The position numbers and the translations under genes were made by a program. Of a stretch of DNA of 64,000 nt, positions 37,379-45,706 are shown one piece after another. Numbering within the stretch: position 1 is the stretch's first letter; each line of letters begins with the position of its first letter. The stretch comes from CAISCU01 sp943361925. Lineage in GTDB: Bacteria; Bacteroidota; Bacteroidia; UKL13-3. The stretch lies in the NCBI GenBank assembly GCA_943361925.1, contig CALRIT020000004.1, forward strand, positions 186,001-250,000. Reading direction: 5' to 3'. A model generated the notes under the pieces. The model saw nothing but the letters and a program-made list of their open reading frames with translations, was not told the DNA's origin and did no database searches.

Positions 37379-37529
37379 CTCTCAATCTTTTTTGAATAGT
37401 TACAGGATGTTCCTTCAATTTTATTACCCCGCAATATTTTACAGCGTCCAATCCTCTCTTACTCTTGAGTTTTTCAAGCGATTTTCTGATGGAGGCTTTG
37501 CTACTTCCTTGCTTAAAAACTGTCACCAT
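37365..37529 (-). CDS. VapB-like antitoxin
   Basis: 54 residues starting at the ATG at 37529 (MVTVFKQGSSKASIRKSLEK). An in-frame ATG at 37613 would add 28 residues unlike an antitoxin, and a TACTTTTG box at 37550-37557 (minus) lies between the two, which favours 37529. The N-terminal half is basic (DNA-binding candidate), followed by a conserved-looking GLDAVKYCGVIKLKEHPVTI that probably binds the toxin. I recognise this small family as commonly paired with VapC in Bacteroidota. It should repress its own promoter. Confidence 0.75.
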   Translation of the reverse strand: MVTVFKQGSSKASIRKSLEKLKSKRGLDAVKYCGVIKLKEHPVTIQKRLRDEWS

Positions 37530-37613
37530 TTTTATAATATTTTGATTAACAAAAGTACACTTTTTTAATTTAAAATGGATTCCAACTCTTTTTAATTGTT
37601 GATGTTTAATCAT

Positions 37614-38122
37614 TGGGGTTTATTCCGCTTTGTTCTTGAAAAAAAAATTAAATTTACCAGCCAAGGGCGAGCCCAAAGGAGAATAATCTGTCGCAGAGAT
37701 GCGCTCTGCTTCAAATTAGTTGAAGGGGTTGTTGGTGCAGATAGCTGTTCTATTATCTGAAATAACTGTTAGCACATTGCCTAAGTGATTGGACAATTTA
37801 TATCTTTTGGCTCCTCGTTCTAATTGGTAAGAACTAAACAAATAAGTTAATCTTCTAGTGTTTCTATAACTTATTCGTTTATCGTAATTTGCTTATTTTT
37901 ACTTTTTATTTCAACAAACATGTTTTTTCGTTTAGTTCCTTCTTTGGGGGCTAAGGACACATGGGACAACAAGGACCTGCATATTGGATGAAGCTTTAAA
38001 TATTGATTTGAAATTTTTCGAATTAATGATGATTAGTTGTAAAACAATAAGGAAAGATTTCTTAATAAAATGAATTCAATGGATCGTTGGCAGAATACTT
38101 TTTATCAGCCAAAAAATGAATA
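37614..38122. other. gene-poor region
   Basis: About 500 nt without a convincing coding region in either strand. Apart from the repeat at its left end (37663-37708) I see no hairpin, RNA gene or transposase remnant. The base composition is strongly AT-rich and stops are frequent in all frames. Confidence 0.5.
37663..37708. repeat. diverged direct repeat, copy 2 (right of the toxin-antitoxin pair)
   Basis: 46 nt starting AAGGGCGAGC and containing GGAGAATAATCTGTCGCAGA; aligns without gaps with copy 1 at 36903-36948 (about 70 percent identity). The two copies bracket vapC and its antitoxin. Confidence 0.5.
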
Positions 38123-38178
38123 GATAAGAATGGCTCGTTTTATTTAAAAAAACCACATTCACTCAAGATGAATATTTT
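38123..38178. repeat. direct repeat, copy 1
   Basis: Starts GATAAGAATGGCTCGTTTTA and is almost identical over about 55 nt to copy 2 at 39138-39192 (one A fewer in copy 2). Weaker similarity continues beyond, to GTGATgTATC, with a roughly 17-nt indel. It lies downstream of the MORN lipoprotein gene's stop codon. Confidence 0.8.
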
Positions 38179-38305
38179 ATGAAAATTTTTTCTATGAAAA
38201 GTGATGTATCGAAGACTCCCAAACTTGGCTATTTATTTAAATATGAAAGATATTAGTATTTGAAGAATACTATTCTAAATTTAGTATTTTAATAATGTTA
38301 TATAC

Positions 38306-39010
38306 CTAAAACTTGTATAAGAATTTCAATGTATCAACTCCAACAAATTCATCTTTTTCTATTTTATATATTAAAATTTCCGAGAAATTATATGAATTTT
38401 GGGGCAACGTTTTCATGATAGATATTTGAGGGAAGAAAACACTCTTTTTCTTAATTTCAGAAAACATCATTTTAGAATTATAATAAGAATAATTTTTAAA
38501 AGTAAGTTCGTAACGCATACCTGGAAGATTAGCAAAACTCATTTCGAATTTTATTGAATTTTTCACTTTATAGGTATCAATTGCAGCACACTTACCATCT
38601 TCATTTAACAATTTACCTTTTTTATACATTCTACTGTATGCTAAACTACCACTAGAATCATACAATTGATAAGCGTAGAGACCACCTATGTTATAGTAAT
38701 ACCAATTACCAATTTGACTATCATTAAAAAACCTACCTTCGGTTTTCACCTTTCCGTTTTTAAAAAATGATTTATAAACTCCATGATTTTGCCTAGCTAA
38801 ATTATAACCTAGAATAAAATTAACTTTCCCATTTTTATAATAACTAGTTTCTGCCAATTCCCTTTTTTGAATTATTGATAATAAAGAATCATTTGTAGTT
38901 ATTGTTTCTATAATAAAATCATTATTCTTTTCATCAACCAAAGTTTGATTAAAATCACATCCTAATATGATAGATAGAAAACAAAATAAAATAATTAATA
39001 CTCTAATCAT
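38306..39010 (-). CDS. lipoprotein with MORN-type (YwqK-like) repeats
   Basis: A 234-residue predicted lipoprotein: signal peptide IRVLIILFCFLSIILGC with lipobox LSIILGC (cysteine near residue 18). The middle has MORN_2-like strands: SYYKNGKVNFILGYN, GVYKSFFKNGKVKTEGRFFN, GNWYYYNIGGLYAYQLYDSSG, YSRMYKKGKLLNEDG. The C-terminal half is not recognised. In databases such repeats are often labelled YwqK antitoxin-like, but nothing here indicates a toxin. It is one of two adjacent lipoprotein genes, each followed by a copy of the same repeat. Confidence 0.72.
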   Translation of the reverse strand: MIRVLIILFCFLSIILGCDFNQTLVDEKNNDFIIETITTNDSLLSIIQKRELAETSYYKNGKVNFILGYNLARQNHGVYKSFFKNGKVKTEGRFFNDSQIGNWYYYNIGGLYAYQLYDSSGSLAYSRMYKKGKLLNEDGKCAAIDTYKVKNSIKFEMSFANLPGMRYELTFKNYSYYNSKMMFSEIKKKSVFFPQISIMKTLPQNSYNFSEILIYKIEKDEFVGVDTLKFLYKF

Positions 39011-39137
39011 TCCTTTACTTTTTTTATTTTAATATAATTCTGCAGATCTATTAAGCTAGTTTTTTGCAATTCACACATTTACATGTAAATTTATCTTGCC
39101 ATGGCAAATTACCACTAATCATTTAGGAAAATTAACT

Positions 39138-39192
39138 GATAAGAATGGCTCGTTTTATTTAAAAAACCACATTCACTCAAGATGAATATTTT
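39138..39192. repeat. direct repeat, copy 2
   Basis: Near-identical to the copy at 38123-38178, about 1 kb away, in the same orientation. It lies 76 nt downstream of the stop codon of the small lipoprotein gene at 39269, mirroring the position of copy 1 after the MORN gene. Confidence 0.8.
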
Positions 39193-39268
39193 CCGATTAT
39201 CAAACTTTTGAAAATCCTTTTCTTTAGAAAGTGATTTATCTAATGTTATCCAATTTTCTTACAACTAA

Positions 39269-39730
39269 TTATTTGCAAGATTTATATTTATTTGAATATA
39301 AAAATTCAAAAAAATAGGTTGAATGATTTAGAGTGTCATTGTGAAATTCTTTAAATTTAAACTCAGGTAGATTCCCTAAAAATAAAATATTAGAATTTGA
39401 AAGTAATTTATTTTCAGAGCCTTCTGTTTTCCCGAAAATTTTGATATTATCTAAATCCCATATTACACTTATGCCTTCTATTTCGAAATATTTTAAAGCT
39501 AGATAATTACTATCAGGATGTTTTAAAAAAACGTGATTTTGATTTGGATTAAAACCTAGAATATAAATTTTATTATTAATTAACAAATCATTTCTATCAT
39601 ATTCACCTAAAATTGTTATGCACCTATCACCTTTAGGGGATGAAATACTATGAGTTCTGCAATAATTTGATCTTGAATTACAATTCAAACACAAAAATGA
39701 TATTACAAAAAACAAAATTGTTTTATTCAT
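39269..39730 (-). CDS. small lipoprotein of unknown function
   Basis: A 153-residue predicted lipoprotein: NKTILFFVISFLCLNC with lipobox LCLNC. The mature part is mostly beta (CITILGEYDRNDLLINNKIY, LALKYFEIEGISVIWDLDNI, ILFLGNLPEFKFKEF). No family recognised. It shares no clear protein similarity with the neighbouring MORN lipoprotein but has the same downstream repeat, so the two may descend from a duplicated locus with one gene replaced or diverged. Confidence 0.6.
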   Translation of the reverse strand: MNKTILFFVISFLCLNCNSRSNYCRTHSISSPKGDRCITILGEYDRNDLLINNKIYILGFNPNQNHVFLKHPDSNYLALKYFEIEGISVIWDLDNIKIFGKTEGSENKLLSNSNILFLGNLPEFKFKEFHNDTLNHSTYFFEFLYSNKYKSCK

Positions 39731-39802
39731 AGTATTTATTGAAATAGCTTAGTTTTTGTAAATCATCTGATGCCTTATATTCTTTAAATTTTAACCCATT
39801 TT

Positions 39803-40663
39803 TTATGATCTTCCAGTAAACACTTTATTTGCCAATATCATCGATTGGCCGAAAATATTTGTATCAATGCCAGTTTGAATTTTGTTTTCTTCAAACCAAA
39901 ACAACATTTTTTCAGTTGGCATATTACCAGTTAAACTATCTGCTGCCATTGGGCAACCTCCCAGTCCTTTTATCGCTCCATCAAATCTTCTGCAACCATT
40001 ATCATATGCTGCTTTTACTTTTTCTTCCCAAGCATCAGGTGTTGTATGTAAATGCGCTCCAAATTCTACTTCAGGTAAATCATTGATTAAGTTTTTAAAC
40101 AAATATGCAATGCTTTCCGGATTGGCAATTCCAATGGTATCACTTAAGGATATAATACCAATTCCCAATTCTTTCATTTTATGCGACCATTTGGCTGTAA
40201 TTTCGGCATCCCAGGCATCACCATAAGGATTTCCAAATCCCATTGAAATGTATAAAACCAATTCTTTGCCCGATTTCACACATAAATTCTGAATATTTTC
40301 AACAGTTTTTAAAGATTCCAACATTGAACTATTGGTATTTCTCTGCTGAAAAGTTTCAGAAATAGAAAAAGGGAAGCCCAAATAATTGATTTCAGGGAAC
40401 TGAATGGCATCTTCTGCACCTCTTGAATTGGCAACAATGGCCAATAATTTTGATTTTGACTCCGAAATTTGCAAATTTTTCAACACTTCTGCGGTATCTT
40501 TCATCTGCGGAATTGCCTTTGGAGAAACAAAACTTCCGAAATCAATTGTATCAAATCCTACCTGCAAAAGCCCGTTTATGTAGGCAATTTTAACTTCGGT
40601 AGGTATAAAATCGTGGAGCCCTTGCATGGCATCTCTCGGACATTCAATAATTTTTACTTCCAT
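39803..40663 (-). CDS. hydroxymethylglutaryl-CoA lyase
   Basis: A 286-residue TIM-barrel lyase that splits HMG-CoA to acetyl-CoA and acetoacetate in leucine breakdown. It begins VKIIECPRDAMQG (catalytic Arg-Asp in the RD motif), has FGSFVSPKAIPQMKD, ISLSDTIGIANPESI, the metal ligand HLHTTPDAWEEK (HxH) and the signature GLGGCPMA with the active-site cysteine near residue 236. Related homocitrate-type enzymes lack that cysteine loop, so the call is firm. It is divergent from the DUF349 gene (TACCTTTG promoter box at 40713-40720 on the plus strand). Confidence 0.92.
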   Translation of the reverse strand: MEVKIIECPRDAMQGLHDFIPTEVKIAYINGLLQVGFDTIDFGSFVSPKAIPQMKDTAEVLKNLQISESKSKLLAIVANSRGAEDAIQFPEINYLGFPFSISETFQQRNTNSSMLESLKTVENIQNLCVKSGKELVLYISMGFGNPYGDAWDAEITAKWSHKMKELGIGIISLSDTIGIANPESIAYLFKNLINDLPEVEFGAHLHTTPDAWEEKVKAAYDNGCRRFDGAIKGLGGCPMAADSLTGNMPTEKMLFWFEENKIQTGIDTNIFGQSMILANKVFTGRS

Positions 40664-40748
40664 AAGTAATAAATTTCAATTTTTTGAAAGGCAAAAATAT
40701 TCTTTTAATCCATACCTTTGACGTCCCTTAAGAAATCAAAGTAAACCA

Positions 40749-42668
40749 ATGATGAATCAGGAGTTGGAAAACGTAAGTAACGAATTGCACGAGCAAGAAG
40801 TTAATCCTATTTCAGAAACCGTTGTTTCTGAAACTGTACAAGCCATTGAAAACAGTGCTACTGCACCGGTTTTAGATGTTGAAGTAGAATCGCATGAAAT
40901 GAGCGAAGAAGAACATGAATTAGTCTCTGTTGAGGAAATTCCTGATTTTTCAAGTTTATCGAAAGCTGAATTATTAAAAGCTGCTCTAAAAGCAATGGAA
41001 GAGAAAGAAGTGGATGAAGCCATTTCTATCTTCAAAGCAATTAGACCTTTCTTTGAGCAACATTTGCAAGAAGAACAAGCATCAGCTCTGGAAAAATTTC
41101 TGGAAGAAGGTGGCGAAAAAGATAATTTCGAATTCAAAGGTGATTCAATTAAAGAAGAATTCAATTCTGCTTTTAAAGCCCTGAAAACAAAAAAAGAAGA
41201 GGCCAGACAAAGACAAGAAGCTGAAAAACTTGCCAACCTGAAAAGGAAAGAAGCCATTTTAGAAGAAATCAGAAAATTAAACGAATCTGAAGAAACTGAA
41301 GGCAGCTTAAATAAATTAAAGGATTTAAGTTCTGAATGGAAAAAAATTAAACATGTTCCCAAAGAAAATGTTGAAGAACTTTGGGAAAAATACAGAGTTT
41401 TAGTTGAGATTTTCTACGACAGACTTTCAATCAATAACGAACTTAAAGATTTAGATCGCTCTAAAAATCTTGACCATAAAATTGAATTAATTGCTCATGT
41501 TAGCAAATTAATCGTAGAAGAAACCAGCATCAAAAAAATTCTGATGTCGGTGAAAAAATACCAAGAAGATTGGAGAAATATTGGTCCGGTTGCAAAAGAA
41601 GCATCAGATGATATTTGGAACAGATTTAAAGTTGAAGTAGATAAAGTTTACGATTTCATCAAAGCTAAAAGTGCTGAAATTGAGGAAGAAAGAAACAAAA
41701 ATCTGGAAGCCAAAAAAGAACTTTTAGTGAAAGCAAAAGAACTTGCCGATTTAAAAAGCGTTCGCATTAAAGATTGGATGGAAAAAACAACCGTTTCCAA
41801 TGAATTAATGGAGGCCTGGAAAAAAATTGGTCATGTTCCAATGGCAGTTCGCGATCAAGTTTGGAACGATTTCCGTGAAGCAAGAAATACTTTCTACAAC
41901 AATAAAAATCACTTCTTCAAAGCTATGCATGCCGAAAGAAATGCAAACTTAAAAGCTAAAGAAGTACTTTGTGAAACTGCTGAAAGCATTGCCGGAACTC
42001 CAATTGATTGGAACAAACAAACTGAACAATTAAAGAAATTACAGGAAGATTGGAAAAAAATTGGTCCTGCTCCTGATAAAGTAAATGATGCAGTTTGGCG
42101 CAGATTTAGAACTGCTTGCGATTCTTTCTTCGAACAAAAAGCACAACGTTATGCTTCAGTTAAAGAAGAACAAGTACAAAACCTGGAAGCTAAAAAAGCT
42201 ATCGTTACTAAACTTGAAACACTTGGAGCTGCTGAAATGGATAATGCATTTCAGGAATTGAAAAAGATTCAAGCTGAATGGAATGGAATTGGTTACGTAC
42301 CTGCTAATGCAAAAGACGAAATCAATAAAAAATACAATGATTTACTCGACAAATTGTATGGTAAGCATAAACAATTAAACAAAGACATGCGTCACGATAG
42401 AGAACGCGAAAACTTTGAATTGTTGGCTAGCTCTCCAAATGGTGCTCAAAAATTGTATAGAGAAGAAAAAATCTTACAAGAAAGAATCAAAGGAATGAAA
42501 AAAGATATTGAAACCTGGGATAATAATTTAGGGTTCTTCAAATCTTCAAGTGCAAAAAATCCAATGGCTGATCAAATCAATAGCAAAATTGAAATTGCCA
42601 AAAAGCATATCCTTGAATTGGAAGAAAAGTTAAAAGTGCTAAAGGATTTAAAACAATCAGCACAATAA
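40749..42668 (+). CDS. DUF349 repeat coiled-coil protein
   Basis: A 639-residue soluble, highly charged helical protein. After an acidic N-terminal region (to about residue 130) come five DUF349 units, each recognisable by W(K/N)xIGxVP or WKKI followed by W..FR and an aromatic: EWKKIKHVPKENVEELWEKY, DWRNIGPVAKEASDDIWNRF, AWKKIGHVPMAVRDQVWNDF, DWKKIGPAPDKVNDAVWRRF, EWNGIGYVPANAKDEINKKY. The C-terminal coiled coil ends with KILQERIKGMKKDIETWDNN and a further amphipathic helix. Function of DUF349 proteins is not established; no catalytic motif is visible. Two ATGs in tandem at the start; a strong terminator follows the stop. Confidence 0.85.
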   Translation: MMNQELENVSNELHEQEVNPISETVVSETVQAIENSATAPVLDVEVESHEMSEEEHELVSVEEIPDFSSLSKAELLKAALKAMEEKEVDEAISIFKAIRPFFEQHLQEEQASALEKFLEEGGEKDNFEFKGDSIKEEFNSAFKALKTKKEEARQRQEAEKLANLKRKEAILEEIRKLNESEETEGSLNKLKDLSSEWKKIKHVPKENVEELWEKYRVLVEIFYDRLSINNELKDLDRSKNLDHKIELIAHVSKLIVEETSIKKILMSVKKYQEDWRNIGPVAKEASDDIWNRFKVEVDKVYDFIKAKSAEIEEERNKNLEAKKELLVKAKELADLKSVRIKDWMEKTTVSNELMEAWKKIGHVPMAVRDQVWNDFREARNTFYNNKNHFFKAMHAERNANLKAKEVLCETAESIAGTPIDWNKQTEQLKKLQEDWKKIGPAPDKVNDAVWRRFRTACDSFFEQKAQRYASVKEEQVQNLEAKKAIVTKLETLGAAEMDNAFQELKKIQAEWNGIGYVPANAKDEINKKYNDLLDKLYGKHKQLNKDMRHDRERENFELLASSPNGAQKLYREEKILQERIKGMKKDIETWDNNLGFFKSSSAKNPMADQINSKIEIAKKHILELEEKLKVLKDLKQSAQ

Positions 42669-42679
42669 TTAAATACTAA

Positions 42680-42705
42680 AAAAAGCCCCGGAAACGGGGC
42701 TTTTT
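42680..42705 (+). terminator. rho-independent terminator with GAAA tetraloop
   Basis: AAAAAGCCCCG - GAAA - CGGGGCTTTTT, an 11-bp perfect stem directly after the DUF349 gene. Its T-run ends 2 nt before a possible start codon of the next gene (42707). Confidence 0.92.
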
Positions 42706-42721
42706 AATGAAATTTATATCA

Positions 42722-43531
42722 ATGAGCCTGTATTTCCATTATCATAAAAGTCTTATTAAACATTACCTGAATGCTACATTTATTGATGTATTACATTCTC
42801 CTTATGTTTTTAAGATGTACAATGAATCAATAAAAAAACAGGCAGCTTCTAAAATTGAATTCAAACAAATTGAAAATCTAAGGAAAACCCTAAAGCAAGA
42901 CAATTCAACGGTTACCTATACAGATTTTGGTGCATTAGCAAAATCGGAAGGAGAAATTAAACACCTCAAAGTTTCCGGAATTGCAAAAACAGATTTAAAA
43001 CCGGCTAGAATTGCTGAAATTCTGCACTATTTAATCAAAAACTCAGATTTAAATAATTGCATAGAACTCGGGACTTCCTTAGGAATTACAACTTCTTATT
43101 TGTTAAAAGCTTTAGAAAATAAAAGCAATCCATCTCTTTATAGCATTGAGGCCAGTAAGGATGTACATGAATTAGCGAAAAAAAATATAGAATCGCTTTC
43201 CCTTCAAAAAAATGCACATTTAATTCTTGGTTCTTTTGATGAACAACTTCCTCTTTTATTAGAAAAATTAGATGTAGTAGATTTTATTTTTATTGATGGA
43301 AACCACAGTTACGAAGCTACAATTCGTTATTTTGAATGGATATTACCCAAAGTACATGAAAACACCCTTATCATTTTTGATGATATTTATTGGAGTGAAG
43401 GAATGACAAAAGCCTGGGAAGAAATTAAAAATCATCCTGCAATCAGCATTTCTGTTGATTTATTCTTTTTCGGAATTATTTCATTTAGAAAAGGACAAGT
43501 AAAGGAACATTTTAAACTTAGAATTTTCTAA
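42722..43531 (+). CDS. class I SAM-dependent methyltransferase
   Basis: A Rossmann-fold methyltransferase (O-methyltransferase-like), 269 residues from the ATG at 42722. An ATG at 42707 would add five residues but touches the terminator, so I prefer 42722. Motif I is CIELGTSLGITTSYLLKAL, then YSIEASKDVHELAKKN, DFIFIDGNHSYEATIRYFEW and NTLIIFDDIYWSEGMTKAWE. The N-terminal HSPYVFKMYNESIK segment is typical of a Bacteroidota subgroup with unknown substrate. It has no promoter box I can identify and may depend on read-through. Confidence 0.8.
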   Translation: MSLYFHYHKSLIKHYLNATFIDVLHSPYVFKMYNESIKKQAASKIEFKQIENLRKTLKQDNSTVTYTDFGALAKSEGEIKHLKVSGIAKTDLKPARIAEILHYLIKNSDLNNCIELGTSLGITTSYLLKALENKSNPSLYSIEASKDVHELAKKNIESLSLQKNAHLILGSFDEQLPLLLEKLDVVDFIFIDGNHSYEATIRYFEWILPKVHENTLIIFDDIYWSEGMTKAWEEIKNHPAISISVDLFFFGIISFRKGQVKEHFKLRIF

Positions 43532-43544
43532 GAAATCCTCTACC

Positions 43545-44714
43545 CTATTTCTTACCAAAATTAAGAGCCATTTTTCTGGTTTCAGCATCGGTATTGATAT
43601 AATCTTCCAATGTTGGATTTGAGATAAATGGCATGTTCATCATACATTTTTCGTTGAGTTCGGCAATTCCTAAAAAACTAATTTTATCTTCAAGGAATAA
43701 CTGTACTGCAATTTCATTGGCTGCATTTAGAATACAAGGCATGTTTCCGCCCTTATCCATTGCATGATAAGCAAGAGCAAGGTTTCTAAATGTTTCTGTA
43801 TCCGGTTCTTCGAAATCAAGTCGATTAAAGGTTTTAAAGTTCGTTCTTGGCCAATTATTTTGTTTACGTTGAGGGAAATAAAAAGCATATTGAATGGGCA
43901 ATTTCATATCAGGCAAACCCATTTGAGCTTTGATACTTCCATCTTCAAATTCAACCATTGAATGAATGATGCTTTGTGGATGAACAACAACTTTTATTTT
44001 ATCACCTTTAACTCCAAAAAGCCATTTCGCTTCAATTACCTCTAAACCTTTATTCATCAAACTAGCTGAGTCGATGGTAATTTTTGCACCCATGCTCCAA
44101 TTCGGATGTTTTAATGCCTGGGCCTTTGTCACATGAATTAATTCATCACGTTTTTTTCCTCTAAAAGGACCACCTGAAGCTGTTAAAATTATGTTTTCTA
44201 TTGAATCTAAATTTTCACCAACCAAACATTGAAAAATAGCTGAATGTTCGCTATCAACCGGTAATAAATCAACATGGTTTTCGGCACATAATTTTGTAAT
44301 CATTTCACCTGCAACAACCAAAGTTTCCTTATTTGCCAGCGCAATTCGTTTTTTGTTTTTAATAGCTGCTATCGTTGGCAACAATCCACTGTAACCTACC
44401 ATGGCAGTTAAAACCGTATCTGCAGAGGTAATCGACATTAAATCGGAAATTGATTTTTGTCCGGCAAATACCTTTATATCATGAGATTCTAAAGCATCTT
44501 TAACTTGTAAATATTTAGATTCATCAGCAATTACAACATGATTTGGATTAAACTCAATGGCTTGTTTAATGAGTAAATCAGCGTTACTATGAGCAGTTAG
44601 AACCTCAACCTGAAGTTCATTCGGATTTTCTTTAATGATATCTAAAGCTTGTGTTCCAATTGAACCTGTACTTCCTAAAATTGCTATTTTTTTCTTTTCC
44701 TTAGCTTGATGCAT
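43545..44714 (-). CDS. dxr: 1-deoxy-D-xylulose 5-phosphate reductoisomerase
   Basis: NADPH-dependent first committed enzyme of the MEP isoprenoid pathway. The 389 residues show the nucleotide motif GSTGSIGTQALDII, ALANKETLVVAGE, VDSEHSAIFQCL (metal-binding DSEH), TASGGPFRG, NWSMGAKITIDSASLMNKGLEVIEA and PQSIIHSMVEFEDGS, plus the C-terminal NAANEIAVQLFLEDKISFL. Full length. Convergent with the methyltransferase gene, 13 bp apart. Confidence 0.96.
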   Translation of the reverse strand: MHQAKEKKKIAILGSTGSIGTQALDIIKENPNELQVEVLTAHSNADLLIKQAIEFNPNHVVIADESKYLQVKDALESHDIKVFAGQKSISDLMSITSADTVLTAMVGYSGLLPTIAAIKNKKRIALANKETLVVAGEMITKLCAENHVDLLPVDSEHSAIFQCLVGENLDSIENIILTASGGPFRGKKRDELIHVTKAQALKHPNWSMGAKITIDSASLMNKGLEVIEAKWLFGVKGDKIKVVVHPQSIIHSMVEFEDGSIKAQMGLPDMKLPIQYAFYFPQRKQNNWPRTNFKTFNRLDFEEPDTETFRNLALAYHAMDKGGNMPCILNAANEIAVQLFLEDKISFLGIAELNEKCMMNMPFISNPTLEDYINTDAETRKMALNFGKK

Positions 44715-44862
44715 AAGCGCAAAATAAATGTTTTTTAAAGGATTTACATGATACGAGAAGAAGTTAAGTTGAAGTATAAAGTTTTTTAAAAAGAAAACAC
44801 ATTAAAAAACCAAAATTTCAAGTTGAAAATTCCAGGTTAAACCATAGAATTTATCTGGCATT

Positions 44863-45702
44863 CTATCTTAAGATAATCCTTCTGTTTTCAATTGCATATC
44901 CTGTAAAGGAACCAATTGCGCCTGAAACATTTGAGCTCACACTAACCGGTGTAGCAAAGGGTCCACCATTGTTGGCAGCATTTCCAAATGATTGCCAAAA
45001 CAAAAATTCCTTTCTTCCTACAGATGATAAAAAGATATTGATTGTATCTCCATAATCATATCCTCTTAAAGTTCTAAATGGTCTTTTGGTATTGTTTAAC
45101 AATTCATCATCAAAAGTATAAAATCTTTGCGCTGCACCCCAACCAAATAGTGTTGAATCAACATTGTTATAAAGTGCCATTCTGTAATTATTTTGTTCAG
45201 GTCCATCAAACCACTGCATCCAGAAAAATGAATTGGTATCATTATTTTCAATTTCGTTCCAATGCACCAAACTATCAATAAATGGAGCTTTTCCGATAAA
45301 TGTTTTACCATTTACTTTTCTTCCATCCTGCATTGTTATATCAAGCATATAAGGAGTATTTTCCTTGCCCATAAATAAAGGATTCACATAAATACCGGGC
45401 AATAAACTATCTGATATACCAACAAACTGATAACGTGTTCCATTGTACACAGTATCTGTTCCTTGGATACTTCCTTCTATAATAAAAACATTGGCATTAC
45501 TGAATCCATTTAAACTCAAATCAGGTTTAAAATAGTCGATTGTTTTACTGATAAAAACATAATTCAAACTCGCAAACCTTTGATTGATGCTGGCTTCAAC
45601 TACCAATTGCTCTTTTACACTTGGAATATTAATATCTATTTCTTTTTCACAAGATATAAATCCAAATACCAAAACTATAATGAATAAAATACTACTTCTC
45701 AT
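44863..45702 (-). CDS. DUF4249 family lipoprotein
   Basis: A 279-residue predicted lipoprotein: SSILFIIVLVFGFISC with the lipobox cysteine near residue 18, then EKEIDINIPSVKEQLVVEAS and further family-like blocks (YTLDITMQDGRKVNGKTFI-like NTPYMLDITMQDGRKVNGKT, SFFWMQWFDGPEQNNYRMAL, FATPVSVSSNVSGAIGSFTG). DUF4249 lipoproteins are usually encoded with a TonB-dependent receptor, as here: the receptor gene ends only 4 nt upstream. Likely a surface-exposed accessory of that receptor. Ligand unknown. Confidence 0.82.
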   Translation of the reverse strand: MRSSILFIIVLVFGFISCEKEIDINIPSVKEQLVVEASINQRFASLNYVFISKTIDYFKPDLSLNGFSNANVFIIEGSIQGTDTVYNGTRYQFVGISDSLLPGIYVNPLFMGKENTPYMLDITMQDGRKVNGKTFIGKAPFIDSLVHWNEIENNDTNSFFWMQWFDGPEQNNYRMALYNNVDSTLFGWGAAQRFYTFDDELLNNTKRPFRTLRGYDYGDTINIFLSSVGRKEFLFWQSFGNAANNGGPFATPVSVSSNVSGAIGSFTGYAIENRRIILR

Positions 45703-45706
45703 CTTC

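Noticed and set aside
37347..37568. 73-codon plus-strand frame opposite the toxin-antitoxin genes
   Set aside because: Shadow; the minus-strand pair has the catalytic PIN residues, overlap and promoter box.
38306..39010. YwqK-type antitoxin
   Set aside because: The MORN-like repeats give this label automatically, but the protein is a lipoprotein with no toxin partner.
39060..39192. Plus-strand open stretch running into repeat copy 2 (reads ...TDKNGSFYLKN)
   Set aside because: No start codon in context, the frame differs in repeat copy 1 because of one missing A, and no family match; at most a remnant.
40757..41362. 201-codon minus-strand frame opposite the DUF349 gene
   Set aside because: Ser/Phe/Leu-rich antisense of a Glu/Lys-rich coiled-coil protein, a common artefact of that composition.
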